Source of the DNA: Streptomyces litmocidini
GTDB lineage: Bacteria > Actinomycetota > Actinomycetes > Streptomycetales > Streptomycetaceae
Direction of reading: 5' to 3'
Assembly (NCBI RefSeq): GCF_014649755.1
Contig: NZ_BMTQ01000002.1
Coordinates: 76,761-140,760, forward strand
DNA: 64,000 nt
In this document: positions 1 through 8,446 of the stretch, one piece after another
Position numbering within the stretch: position 1 is the first letter of the stretch
Layout of the letters: each line of letters begins with the position of its first letter
The notes under the pieces: model-generated
Told to the model about the DNA's origin: nothing
The model's input: the letters and a program-made list of their open reading frames with translations, nothing else
Database searches by the model: none
Program-made: the position numbers and the translations under genes

Positions 1-96
1 CGAGGCCGTCGTGAACGGGGCGGGTCCGGTGAGGAGCCGAGCGGGCGGCTCGTCGTCGACGGGGTGGAGGTGCTCCTCCGCCGCCCCGTGTCCTGA
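1..96 (+). CDS. 3' end of an unidentified CDS (partial)
   Basis: The first 96 bases read open in frame 1 to a TGA at 94-96. The inferred tail ends ...GRLVVDGVEVLLRRPVS, which has normal protein composition. The start lies outside the window and no family can be assigned. It would lie directly upstream of the CsoR/CstR-type regulator, with that regulator's palindromic operator in the gap. The frame is inferred from a short stretch only. Confidence 0.35.
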   Translation, partial: RGRRERGGSGEEPSGRLVVDGVEVLLRRPVS

Positions 97-142
97 CAGG
101 TGTCATCCTTGGACTTCGACGGGACCCCGTGCCGGGGAGTAA

Positions 143-463
<321 letters not shown>

Positions 464-472
464 CCGGGGAGC

Positions 473-522
473 GGACGCGGGAGGACCCCGGAGGCGATCG
501 CCTCCGGGGTCCTCCCGCGTCC
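473..522. terminator. Bidirectional terminator, 25-bp perfect arms
   Basis: A perfect 50-bp inverted repeat with no loop spacer lies between the convergent CsoR-type gene (+) and wrbA (-). It is positioned to terminate both. Confidence 0.85.
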
Positions 523-533
523 GCGTCCGGCCG

Positions 534-1142
534 TCAGTCGTCCGCCAGGCCCTTCAGGCGCTTGGCGATGCGGGTCAGGCGCTCGCCCTGGTAGCGGGCG
601 GCCGCGAGGACCTCCTCCCCCGGGGCGCCGTTGGCGGCCGGGTGGGCGGTGCCGTACGGGTTGCCGCCGGCCGCGTACACCGCCGGGTCGGTGAAGCCGG
701 GCGAGACGATGACCGAGCCCCAGTGGTGGAAGGTGTTGTAGAGCGCGAGCAGCGTCGACTCGTTGCCGCCGTGGACGTTGTGGGCGCTGGTGAAGGCGGT
801 GGCGGGCTTGTCCGCCATGACGCCCCGCTGCCAGAGGCCGCCCGTCGTGTCGACGTACTGCTTGAGCTGCGCGGACACGTTGCCGAAGCGGGTCGGGGAG
901 CCGAGCGCGTACGCGTCCGCCCACTCCAGGTCCTCCAGGGTGGCGACCTCCACGTCCCCGGTGGCGTCCACGTGGGCGCGCCAGGCCGGGTTGGCGTCGA
1001 TGGCGGCGTCGGGGGCGAGCTCGGGCACCCGGCGCACGCGGACCTCGGCGCCGGCCTTCTCGGCGCCCTCGGCGAGGGCCTGGGCGAGCTGGTGGACGGC
1101 TCCGGTGGCCGAGTAGTAGATGACGGCGACCTTGACGGACAT
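534..1142 (-). CDS. wrbA: NAD(P)H:quinone oxidoreductase WrbA (type IV flavodoxin-like)
   Basis: A 202-residue FMN-binding flavodoxin-fold protein. WrbA tetramers carry out two-electron reduction of quinones and protect against semiquinone redox cycling in the cytoplasm. The N-terminus VAVIYYSATGAVHQLA is the FMN phosphate-binding loop. The GSPTRFGNVSAQLKQYVD segment and the later TAFTSAHNVHGGNEST region are the other flavin-contact loops typical of WrbA. Length matches the family. It is divergent from a TetR gene, and the 193-bp gap holds two near-identical 20-bp palindromes, so TetR control induced by electrophiles or quinones is likely. Confidence 0.93.
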   Translation of the reverse strand: MSVKVAVIYYSATGAVHQLAQALAEGAEKAGAEVRVRRVPELAPDAAIDANPAWRAHVDATGDVEVATLEDLEWADAYALGSPTRFGNVSAQLKQYVDTTGGLWQRGVMADKPATAFTSAHNVHGGNESTLLALYNTFHHWGSVIVSPGFTDPAVYAAGGNPYGTAHPAANGAPGEEVLAAARYQGERLTRIAKRLKGLADD

Positions 1143-1189
1143 GGCGGACTCTCCTCAGCCGAACACGAACGGACCCACAGGAACAGGCC

Positions 1190-1209
1190 AAGCGGATCGC
1201 TTTCCGCTT
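1190..1209. promoter_or_regulatory. TetR operator copy 1 (wrbA side)
   Basis: AAGCGGA, 6 nt, TCCGCTT: a 20-bp inverted repeat in the wrbA/TetR divergent promoter. It matches 15 of 20 positions of a second repeat at 1226-1245, giving consensus AARCGGATNNCTWTCCRCTT. Operator function is inferred from location and duplication. Confidence 0.7.
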
Positions 1210-1225
1210 CACCGTGACCGAGGTT

Positions 1226-1245
1226 AAACGGATTTCTATCCACTT
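1226..1245. promoter_or_regulatory. TetR operator copy 2 (regulator side)
   Basis: AAACGGATTTCTATCCACTT, an imperfect palindrome centred 36 bp from copy 1. It probably serves autoregulation of the TetR gene starting at 1336. Confidence 0.68.
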
Positions 1246-1335
1246 CGCAAGGGAAGCAGGTATGCTCGCCCCAGGAAGCCGCGAAAGCGACCGAGGGGGA
1301 GACGGAGCTCAGGGCACAGGGACAGGAGTCGGCAG

Positions 1336-1971
1336 ATGAGCACGGAGAACCCGCGGGCCCGGGACAGGACGGCGCCGGCGCTCGACCTGCTCCCCGCCGG
1401 TGACGCCCCCGCCCCCGAGCGCGCCGACGCGGCCCGCAACCGGCGCAGGATCCTCGACGCGGCCGCCCGGATCGTCGCCGAGGAAGGCCCCGACGCCGTC
1501 ACCATGAACCAGGTCGCCCACGCCAGCGGCATCGGCGTCGGCACCGTCTACCGCCGCTTCGGCGACGTCTCCCAACTGCTGTGGGCGCTCCTCGACGAGC
1601 GCGAGCGCGCGTTCCAGGAGGCGTACATGAGCGGGCCGCCGCCCCTGGGCCCCGGCGCCCCCGCCGCCGAGCGGCTCGACGCCTTCCTCGACGCGCTCGT
1701 CGACCGGGTCGCCGCACAGCGCGCCCTGCTGCTCGCGGCGCACTCCGCCGCACCCCGCGCCCGCTACCACAGCGGCGCCTACCGGGTGATGCACACGCAC
1801 ATGGCCCTGCTCATCGGGCAGCTCAGGCCGGGGAGCGACCGCACGCTCCTCGCGCACCTGGCGCTCGCTCCGTTCTCGCCCGACGTCATGCACCACCTGG
1901 CGGTCGAACAGGAACTGTCGGCCGAGCGCCTCAAGGCCGGCGTGCGGGAGCTGCTCGCCCTGCGGGCCTGA
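1336..1971 (+). CDS. TetR/AcrR-family transcriptional regulator (divergent to wrbA)
   Basis: A 211-residue protein. An unstructured N-terminal ~28 residues precede a TetR DNA-binding domain (about residues 30-80) with helix-turn-helix ...VTMNQVAHASGIGVGTVYRRFGD. The C-terminal half is the helical ligand-binding and dimerisation region, with no recognisable ligand motif. The head-to-head arrangement with wrbA and the two matched palindromes between them make wrbA the likely target, with autoregulation. The inducer is unknown. Confidence 0.88.
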   Translation: MSTENPRARDRTAPALDLLPAGDAPAPERADAARNRRRILDAAARIVAEEGPDAVTMNQVAHASGIGVGTVYRRFGDVSQLLWALLDERERAFQEAYMSGPPPLGPGAPAAERLDAFLDALVDRVAAQRALLLAAHSAAPRARYHSGAYRVMHTHMALLIGQLRPGSDRTLLAHLALAPFSPDVMHHLAVEQELSAERLKAGVRELLALRA

Positions 1972-2055
1972 CCCCGGCCGGAACGACCCCGGAGACCGCC
2001 GACCGCTCCGTGGACGGTGGTGGACCGGCGGCCTCCGCCGTCGCAGGATCGCGCC

Positions 2056-2625
2056 ATGACCACGTACCTGATCCTGCACGGCTTCCAGAACCACCGCCCG
2101 CCCGCCCACTGGCAGCACTGGCTCGCCGGGCGGCTGCGCGAGCGGGGCCACGAGGTCCGCTACCCCCAGCTGCCCGCGCCGGACGCGCCCGTCCTCGGCG
2201 AGTGGCTCGACGCCCTGGAGGAGCACGGGCAGCGCCCGGCCGAGGGGGAGTTCGTGGTCCTCGCGCACAGCCTGTCGGTCCTGCTGTGGCTGCGCGCCGG
2301 GGAGCGGCGGCCGGACGCCGACCGGGTCCTCCTGGTCGCCCCGCCCTCCCCGGGGGTCACCGCCTCGATCCCGGAGATCGCCGCCTTCGCCGACGGCCTC
2401 GACCTGACGGAGCCGGGGCTCAAGGCGCGCCTCGTGTACGGGGACGGGGACCCCTACTGCCCCGAGGGCGCCGATCTGCACTACGGCATCCCGCTCGGCC
2501 TCGACCTGGACCGCGTACCGGCCGGTGAGCACCTCAACCCCGACTCGGGGTACGGGGAGTGGCCCTCGCTCCTGGAGTGGTGCGAGGACCCGGCCGTACG
2601 GGTGCGGGGCAACGAGCACCCGTAG
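2056..2625 (+). CDS. RBBP9/YdeN-family alpha/beta hydrolase
   Basis: A 189-residue serine hydrolase of the RBBP9/YdeN family. ILHGFQNHRPPAHWQHWL is the N-terminal oxyanion-loop segment. The nucleophile Ser is in VVLAHSLSVL (AHSLS elbow), the acid lies in VYGDGDPYCP, and the His in AGEHLNPDSGYGEWP, a C-terminal signature of this family. The ATG at 2056 is chosen because the protein then begins directly with the first beta strand (MTTYLILHG). It runs co-directionally after the TetR gene (84-bp gap). The substrate is unknown; family members are small esterases. Confidence 0.85.
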   Translation: MTTYLILHGFQNHRPPAHWQHWLAGRLRERGHEVRYPQLPAPDAPVLGEWLDALEEHGQRPAEGEFVVLAHSLSVLLWLRAGERRPDADRVLLVAPPSPGVTASIPEIAAFADGLDLTEPGLKARLVYGDGDPYCPEGADLHYGIPLGLDLDRVPAGEHLNPDSGYGEWPSLLEWCEDPAVRVRGNEHP

Positions 2626-2679
2626 GAGCGGGGAGGAACGAACCGGCCGGCGGCGCCCTCCCCCGGTAGCGTCGGCCGG

Positions 2680-3669
2680 ATGCATCCCGAGACCGCACCC
2701 CATGACCAAGGCCTGCTCGACGTGGGCGACGGCAACCTCGTCCACTGGGAGGCGTCCGGAGATCCGGACGGCAAGCCCGCGCTCGTCGTGCACGGCGGAC
2801 CGGGCTCCGGCTCCTCCCCGCGCAGCCGGCGGTACTTCGACCCGGAGGCGTACCGGGTCGTCCTCTTCGACCAGCGCGGCTGCGGGCGCTCCACCCCGCA
2901 CGCGAGCGACCCGGCCGCCGACATGAGCGTGAACACCACCGCGCACCTGGTGGCCGACATGGAGCGGCTGCGCGAGCACCTCGGGATCGACAAGTGGCTG
3001 CTGTACGGCGGCTCCTGGGGCTCCACGCTGATCCTGGCGTACGCGGAGGCCCACCCCGAGAGGGTGTCGGAGATCGTGATCGTGTCCGTCACGACCACCC
3101 GCCGCTCCGAGATCGCCTGGCTGTACGAGGGCGTGGGCCGCTTCTTCCCCGAGGCCCACGAGCGCTTCCGGGCGGGAGCGGGGGACGTCCCCGACGCCGT
3201 GGGGGCGGGAGGCGTCCCCGACGCCGTGCGGGCGGGAGGCGTCCCCGACGCCGTGCGGGCGTACGCGGCCCTCATGAACCACCCCGACGGGGCCGTACGG
3301 GAGAGGGCCGCGGCCGACTGGTGCGCCTGGGAGGACGCGGTCCTCTCGATGGAGGGGATGGGAACCCCGTACACCGACCGGGTCGACGACGCCCGGCTCG
3401 GCTTCGTCCGGATCTGCTCGCACTACTTCGCGCACGGCGCCTTCCTGGAGGAGGGCGCGCTGATCCGCGACGCGCACCGGCTCGCCGGGATCCCGGGGGT
3501 CCTGATCCACGGCCGGCTCGACATGGGCGGCCCGCTCACCACCGCCTGGGAGCTGTCCCGCGCCTGGCCGGACGCCGAACTGCACGTCGTCGAGCGCGCC
3601 GGGCACCTGGGCGGCGAGGAGACCCGGGAGCGGATCCTGGCGGCCCTCGACCGCTTCGCGAAAGGGTGA
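2680..3669 (+). CDS. pip: Proline iminopeptidase (S33 family)
   Basis: A 329-residue alpha/beta hydrolase of peptidase family S33. It removes N-terminal proline from peptides in the cytoplasm. Visible: HGGPGSGSSPRSRRYFDP (oxyanion loop), FDQRGCGRSTPH, nucleophile elbow GGSWGS, acid in GRLDMGGPL and catalytic His in ERAGHLGGE. The cap domain carries an unusual low-complexity insertion (about residues 165-190) of 9-residue repeats of the type AGGVPDAVR. These are encoded by a 27-bp tandem DNA repeat at about 3177-3258, probably a recent in-frame expansion. A hairpin terminator follows at 3681. Confidence 0.9.
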   Translation: MHPETAPHDQGLLDVGDGNLVHWEASGDPDGKPALVVHGGPGSGSSPRSRRYFDPEAYRVVLFDQRGCGRSTPHASDPAADMSVNTTAHLVADMERLREHLGIDKWLLYGGSWGSTLILAYAEAHPERVSEIVIVSVTTTRRSEIAWLYEGVGRFFPEAHERFRAGAGDVPDAVGAGGVPDAVRAGGVPDAVRAYAALMNHPDGAVRERAAADWCAWEDAVLSMEGMGTPYTDRVDDARLGFVRICSHYFAHGAFLEEGALIRDAHRLAGIPGVLIHGRLDMGGPLTTAWELSRAWPDAELHVVERAGHLGGEETRERILAALDRFAKG

Positions 3670-3680
3670 ACCCACCGGGC

Positions 3681-3706
3681 GATCATCACGCACGCGCGTG
3701 ATGATC
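3681..3706 (+). terminator. Hairpin after pip
   Basis: GATCATCACGC, 4 nt, GCGTGATGATC: perfect 11-bp arms, starting 12 nt after the pip stop. It has no T-run, as is common for Streptomyces terminators. The rest of the gap up to 3910 is AT-richer and presumably holds the peptidase promoter, but no clear -10/-35 pair could be picked. Confidence 0.6.
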
Positions 3707-3910
3707 GGTGCAGGAACTCAGGAAACCGTCCCGGAACCCGCTCCGAAAACCGCCCGGAAAGCCGCGAAACAGGTTCCGCGGAAAGGGAATTGATAATTCC
3801 ACATTTCCTTCCCGCGCTGACCTGACAGGAATTGCGACGGATCTGTTCACAGAACGCCCTCGAAATCGCTAGCTTCCCCTCAACCTCCGTCCGTACCGGG
3901 AAGGACTTCT

Positions 3911-5464
3911 GTGAACGCATCCCAGCGCCGAGCCGCGGCCATCCTCGCCGCCGCCGCCCTCGCCACCCCGCTGGTCCTCGCCTCCCCCGCCACCGCGGGT
4001 CAGGACCCCGCGGCCGCGCCCGCCCGCGACGCCGCAAGGCTGGCGAAGAAGCTGGTCCGCGAAACCACCGCCCAGGACGCCTACAGGCATCTGCAGAAGT
4101 TCCAGGCGATAGCCGACTCGGCCGGCGGGAACCGCGCGGCCGGCACCCTCGGCCACGACGCCTCGGCCGCCTACGTGTACACCCAGCTCAAGAAGGCCGG
4201 TTACGACGTCCGGTACCAGCAGTTCGACTTCGTCTACACCGAGACGCTCACCGAGAAGGCCTCCGTCCTCTCGCCCGGTCCCCGGACGCTCGGCATCAAG
4301 GCGATGACGTACACGAAGTCCACCCCGGTCGGCGGCATCACCGCCGAGCTGGCGGCCGTGCCGGTCGACGCCGACGGCTCCACCGGCTGCGAGCCGGGCG
4401 ACTTCGCCTCCGGCGCCTTCACCGGGAAGATCGCGCTGATCAAGCGCGGCGTCTGCTCCTTCGCGATCAAGCAGCAGAACGCCGCCGCGGCCGGCGCCGT
4501 CGGCGCGATCGTCTACAACAACGTCGACGGCGCCCTCTCCGGCACCCTCGGCGACCCGGCCTCCGGCAAGATCCCCACCGGCGGGATCAGCCTGGCCGAG
4601 GGCACGAAGCTCGCCGCCGACCTCGCCGAGGGCCCGGTCTCGCTCTCCTTCGAGATCCGCCAGCTCCAGGAGAAGCGCACCACCAACAACGTCATCGCGG
4701 AGACCCGGGGCGGCAACGCCGCCAACACCGTGATGCTCGGCTCCCACCTCGACTCCGTCACCGCCGGCCCCGGCATCAACGACAACGGCTCCGGCTCCGC
4801 CGGCCTCCTGCAGACCGCCCTGGAGCTCGCCGGGTCGAAGGAGAAGGTCCGCAACAAGATCCGCTTCGCCTGGTGGTCGGCGGAGGAGGTCGGCCTCCTC
4901 GGCTCCGAGCACTACGTCGACAGCCTCACCGCACTCGACAAGAAGGAGATCAAGCTCTACCTCAACTTCGACATGATCGCCTCGCCGAACTACGGCCTGT
5001 TCGTGTACGACGGCGACAACTCGGACGGCGTCGGCGCGGGCGCCGGACCCGAGGGCTCCGCCCAACTGGAGCGCGACATCACCGACTTCATGGACAAGCG
5101 CGGGGTCCCGCACGAGGGCACCGACTTCACCGGCCGCTCCGACTACGGTCCGTTCATCGGCGTCGGCATCCCCTCCGGCGGCACCTTCACCGGCGCCGAG
5201 GGCATCAAGACCCCTGCCCAGGCGGCCAGGTTCGGCGGCACGGCGGGCGTCGCGTACGACGTGAACTACCACGCCGAGGGCGACGACATCCACAACATCG
5301 ACATGACGGCCTTCGACGTCAACATCGACGTCATCGCCAACGCCGTGGGCACCTACGCCCACGACATCTCCTCCCTGCGCAGGCCGGTCGTCTCCACCCC
5401 GACCACGGGCGACGCGGGCAGCGGCGGCGGCCTGCACGGCGACCACGACGAGGTGACCGCCTAA
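3911..5464 (+). CDS. Secreted M28 zinc aminopeptidase with PA domain
   Basis: A 517-residue exported metallopeptidase resembling the S. griseus aminopeptidase family with an inserted PA domain. The Sec signal peptide is about residues 1-29 (RR, hydrophobic AAAILAAAALATPLVLA, cleavage near ATA/GQD). The PA domain is around 130-230. M28 zinc ligands and catalytic residues lie in LGSHLDSVTAGPGINDNGSG (H, D, D), WWSAEEVGLLGSEHY (E-E) and FTGRSDYGPF; the final His is in VNYHAEGDDIHNI. The GTG at 3911 gives a perfect signal peptide. Expected to act extracellularly, releasing N-terminal amino acids. Confidence 0.92.
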   Translation: MNASQRRAAAILAAAALATPLVLASPATAGQDPAAAPARDAARLAKKLVRETTAQDAYRHLQKFQAIADSAGGNRAAGTLGHDASAAYVYTQLKKAGYDVRYQQFDFVYTETLTEKASVLSPGPRTLGIKAMTYTKSTPVGGITAELAAVPVDADGSTGCEPGDFASGAFTGKIALIKRGVCSFAIKQQNAAAAGAVGAIVYNNVDGALSGTLGDPASGKIPTGGISLAEGTKLAADLAEGPVSLSFEIRQLQEKRTTNNVIAETRGGNAANTVMLGSHLDSVTAGPGINDNGSGSAGLLQTALELAGSKEKVRNKIRFAWWSAEEVGLLGSEHYVDSLTALDKKEIKLYLNFDMIASPNYGLFVYDGDNSDGVGAGAGPEGSAQLERDITDFMDKRGVPHEGTDFTGRSDYGPFIGVGIPSGGTFTGAEGIKTPAQAARFGGTAGVAYDVNYHAEGDDIHNIDMTAFDVNIDVIANAVGTYAHDISSLRRPVVSTPTTGDAGSGGGLHGDHDEVTA

Positions 5465-5504
5465 CCGGCGCCTCCGGGGAGGGCCTCCTGACCGGCGGGC
5501 CGTG

Positions 5505-6032
5505 CCGAAGACCGAGCGGCCGATCTCCCGGCCCGGCCGGATGCCGACCGCCCGGGCCGGGGACGTGGAGATCCCGCTGCCCACCACCTGCCCGACGAGC
5601 GAGGGCTCCTCCTCACGGGGAGCCCTTCTCGCTCCGTGCGGTGATCACCGCCTCGCCCGTACCGGGCCCGGTGAGCACCCCCTCCAGGTCGTACGGCGAC
5701 TTCGGGCAGCTCGTACGGCGGCTTCGGGAAGGTCCGCACCGTCGCCCTCACGGCCTTCGCGTCGTCCGGCGTGAAGGCGCGCAGCGCGTGCCGCACCCGG
5801 TTGCCGAGAGCTGCTCGGCGATCGGCTGGAGCGTCTTCGTCCCGCCCGTGCCGGTCGCCCCGGCGACCGGACCGTGCCGGTTGAGCACGGGCAGCGGGAC
5901 GCGGATACGCGCGTCCGGGTGACGGACGCCGTCCCGGAGCAGGACCCCCGGTTCGAGTGCGGCTCCGACGAAGGCGTACCCGGAGGCGGTGCCCGTCGCC
6001 TCGGCGCCCGGCGGCTGCCCGCTCACGCTCAT
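5505..6032 (-). pseudogene. Decayed DUF853 (HerA-like helicase/ATPase, YjgR type) pseudogene
   Basis: On the minus strand from an ATG at 6032, one frame reads the family N-terminus: ...YAFVGAALEPGVLL then VLNRHGPVAGATGTGG and TKTLQPIAEQLS. The Walker A Lys is replaced (TGTGGT for TGTGKT). At about 5805 the reading jumps to another frame carrying the family C-terminus: LGNRVRHALRAFTPDDAKAV, then SPYDLEGVL and GTGEAVIT, a TGA at about 5615, and finally EIGRSVFGTARR in a further frame. Some 330 central residues are missing, plus several frameshifts. A hairpin at 5602-5626 (AGGGCTCC / GGAGCCCT) lies within the remnant and may end the preceding peptidase transcript. Confidence 0.75.
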
Positions 6033-6129
6033 GACGGCACCCCGATTCCGGTTCTGTCCCGGTTTGCACCAGCATCCCACTGCTCTCGCGTGGCTGCGCC
6101 GGGAGCCGCTCGCCCGGTAGGCTTTCCGT

Positions 6130-6426
6130 GTGATCTTCAAGCGCATCGGAAACGGAAAGCCGTATCCCGACCACGGCCGGGAAAGCACCCGGCAGTGGGC
6201 GGACGTCGCCCCGCGCCCGGTCCGCCTCGACCAGCTGGTGACCACCAAGGGCCAGCTGGACCTGGAGACCCTGCTCGCCGAGGACTCCACCTTCTACGGC
6301 GACCTCTTCGCGCACGTCGTGAAGTGGCAGGGCGACCTCTACCTCGAGGACGGACTGCACCGTGCCGTCCGCGCGGCGCTCCAGCAGCGCCAGGTGCTGC
6401 ACGCCCGCGTCCTGGAACTCGACTGA
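6130..6426 (+). CDS. Conserved hypothetical protein, ParB/Srx-like core
   Basis: A 98-residue cytoplasmic protein without signal or membrane segment. It begins IFKRIGNGKPYPDHG. Its C-terminal half contains DGLHRAVRAALQQRQVLHARVLEL, reminiscent of the G-x-H-R motif and strand of ParB/sulfiredoxin-fold proteins. That resemblance is only suggestive. GTG start at 6130. It sits just upstream of the LytR_C gene. Function unknown. Confidence 0.75.
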   Translation: MIFKRIGNGKPYPDHGRESTRQWADVAPRPVRLDQLVTTKGQLDLETLLAEDSTFYGDLFAHVVKWQGDLYLEDGLHRAVRAALQQRQVLHARVLELD

Positions 6427-6538
6427 GCCCTCCCGGGACCCGTCCCGCTGAGCCTTTCGGGGTCAGTTCGCCCCCATCCGGACGCGATCACATGATCATC
6501 AAGTAGGCATCGCCGACGGGCGGCACTACGCTGCGCTC

Positions 6539-7168
6539 ATGAGCATGCTCACTCCCCCCGGCATGGGCGGAAAGTACCGCATCACGGGGGATGTCTACCC
6601 CCGCATGCGCCGCCCCCACCGCCGGCGCAGGATCGTCCTCGCGTCCGTCGCCGCCGTGGTCGTGCTCGGCGCGGCCGGCTGGGGGACGCTCCAGCTCGTC
6701 GACGTCTTCTCCGGCGACGGGGGCACGAAGACGACGGCCGGGAAGCAGGCCGACTGCAAGCCCGCCCCCAAGGCCACCACCGCGCCCGCCGCCGCCTTCC
6801 CCAAGCCCGCGCAGATCACGGTCAACGTCTACAACGCGACCCCGCGCAGCGGGCTCGCCAAGACGACCGCGGACGAGCTCAAGAAGCGCGGCTTCAAGAT
6901 CGGCAAGGTGGGGAACGCGCCCACCGCCTACGACAAGAAGGTCCCGGGCGCCGGGCTGCTGCTCGGCGCGCCCGCCGCCGCCAAGGGCGCCCTCCCGGTC
7001 CTCCGCACCCAGCTCGCGGGCGCCACGACCAAGACGGACACCCGGGGCACGGCGGACGTGGACCTGATCATCGGGACCGCGTTCAAGACGCTGTCCCCGA
7101 AAGCGACGGCGGACGCGGCCCTGGTCACCCTGACCAAGCCCGCGCCCGCGGTGAAAACCTGTCGTTAG
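6539..7168 (+). CDS. LytR C-terminal-domain (LytR_C) membrane-anchored protein
   Basis: A 209-residue protein with a basic N-terminus (RMRRPHRRRRI), one transmembrane helix (about residues 31-53) and an extracytoplasmic domain. The domain begins at ITVNVYNATPRSGLAKTTAD, the signature strand of LytR_C, and ends VDLIIGTAFKTL.... It lacks the LytR-CpsA-Psr phosphotransferase domain and so cannot itself ligate wall polymers. LytR_C-only proteins are thought to assist cell-wall assembly. Two Cys (about 77 and 208) could form a disulfide. It converges with upp. Confidence 0.85.
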   Translation: MSMLTPPGMGGKYRITGDVYPRMRRPHRRRRIVLASVAAVVVLGAAGWGTLQLVDVFSGDGGTKTTAGKQADCKPAPKATTAPAAAFPKPAQITVNVYNATPRSGLAKTTADELKKRGFKIGKVGNAPTAYDKKVPGAGLLLGAPAAAKGALPVLRTQLAGATTKTDTRGTADVDLIIGTAFKTLSPKATADAALVTLTKPAPAVKTCR

Positions 7169-7186
7169 GACCTGCTCGGCGGAGCC

Positions 7187-7250
7187 GGCCGGCAGCGCCG
7201 TGCCCGGCAGAGCCGGCAGCGCCGTGCCCGGCAGAGCCGGCAGCGCCGTG
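7187..7250. repeat. 24-bp tandem repeat between LytR_C gene and upp
   Basis: Three copies of GGCAGCGCCGTG alternate with CCCGGCAGAGCC (24-bp period) in the convergent gap. Non-coding, probably a replication-slippage expansion; hairpin-forming GCC/GGC runs could also help termination. Confidence 0.7.
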
Positions 7251-7279
7251 TCGTCCTGTCCGGCGGAGCCGGCCGTGCC

Positions 7280-7915
7280 CTATTCGGCGGAGCCGTACAT
7301 GCGGTCGCCCGCGTCGCCCAGGCCCGGGACGATGTAGCCGTTCTCGTTGAGCCGCTCGTCGACCGAGGCCGTCACGACGGTCACCGGCGTGCCCGCGAGC
7401 TCGCGCTCCATGACCTCGACGCCCTCCGGGGCGGCGAGGAGCACGACCGCGGTCACGTCGTCGGCGCCGCGCTTGATGAGCTCCTGGATCGCCGCGACCA
7501 GCGTGCCGCCGGTCGCCAGCATCGGGTCCAGGACGTAGACCTGGCGGCCCGAGAGGTCCTCCGGCATCCGCGTCGCGTAGGTCGACGCCTCCAGCGTCTC
7601 CTCGTTGCGGATCATGCCGAGGAAACCGACCTCGGCCGTCGGGAGCAGCCGGACCATGCCGTCGAGCATCCCGAGCCCGGCGCGCAGGATCGGGACCACC
7701 AGCGGACGCGGGTGCGACAGCTTCACGCCGGTCGTGGGCGTCACGGGGGTCTCGATGTCGACCTGCTCGGTCCGCACGTCCCTGGTGGCCTCGTAGGCGA
7801 GCAGGGTGACCAGCTCGTCGGCGAGACGGCGGAAGGTCGCGGAGTCCGTGCGCTTGTCGCGCAGGGTGGTGAGCTTGTGGGCGACCAGGGGGTGGTCGAC
7901 GACGTGGAGACGCAT
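7280..7915 (-). CDS. upp: Uracil phosphoribosyltransferase
   Basis: A 211-residue enzyme of pyrimidine salvage: uracil + PRPP gives UMP + PPi. Visible motifs: N-terminus [16 protein letters not shown], the [13 protein letters not shown] loop, the PRPP-binding [14 protein letters not shown] motif, and the uracil-binding C-terminus [20 protein letters not shown]. The full expected length is present. It is divergent from a small gene at 8008. The upp-tadA neighbourhood is conserved in Streptomyces. Confidence 0.97.
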   Translation of the reverse strand: MRLHVVDHPLVAHKLTTLRDKRTDSATFRRLADELVTLLAYEATRDVRTEQVDIETPVTPTTGVKLSHPRPLVVPILRAGLGMLDGMVRLLPTAEVGFLGMIRNEETLEASTYATRMPEDLSGRQVYVLDPMLATGGTLVAAIQELIKRGADDVTAVVLLAAPEGVEVMERELAGTPVTVVTASVDERLNENGYIVPGLGDAGDRMYGSAE

Positions 7916-8007
7916 GACTCAACAGTAGCCCGCCGAGCACTGGCATCGACCCACGCAGCCGGGGGAAGGTGGGGGCACAGGGACCCAGCGATGGGGTGGT
8001 GTGGCCG

Positions 8008-8217
8008 ATGCCCGACCTGGAAGAACCGGCCGAGGATGCCGCCGAGGGGGCGGACCGCACGCCGGCACCGGAGACCGACGCGGAGCGCCGCAGGCGCCGC
8101 GCCCAGTTCCTCCGCGAGCTGAACGAGGCCAAGGCGCTGCGCGAGCGCGTGCAGCCGCGGCGCGCCCGGGCCGCCCGCATGCGCCAGGCGATGCGCATGC
8201 GGACCTTCCGCTGGTGA
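8008..8217 (+). CDS. Small basic/acidic hypothetical protein
   Basis: A 69-residue protein with an acidic N-terminus (MPDLEEPAEDAAEGAD) and a strongly basic helical C-terminal half (DAERRRRRAQFLRELNEAKALR...ARMRQAMRMRTFRW). The ATG at 8008 is chosen as the first start inside the bias region; an upstream in-frame start at 7969 would run into the upp promoter. Co-directional with the tadA pair. The charge pattern suggests a nucleic-acid or protein-binding helix. Function unknown. Confidence 0.65.
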   Translation: MPDLEEPAEDAAEGADRTPAPETDAERRRRRAQFLRELNEAKALRERVQPRRARAARMRQAMRMRTFRW

Positions 8218-8446
8218 GGCCGTCCACGAGGCCGCCCCCGGGGCACCGCGGCGGGAACCGACCGTGCGCCCCCTCCGTGCGCCGGGGTCGCACGCCCACC
8301 CGATCGCGGGGTCGTTCAGACTGATGCACGACGCAAGAGCCGAAGACCTCTCCTGACGGCGACGTTTCTGTCACGATGCCGATTGGGCGGGGCATCGGAA
8401 GCGCGCCGCCGGAACGTCACACCTCTGATCAGTGGGAGAGAGTCAG

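Noticed and set aside
1309..3693. 794-codon open frame on the minus strand across the TetR and hydrolase genes
   Set aside because: Shadow of + strand genes: high-GC bias leaves the opposite frame open; composition is Arg/Gly/Val-rich without domains.
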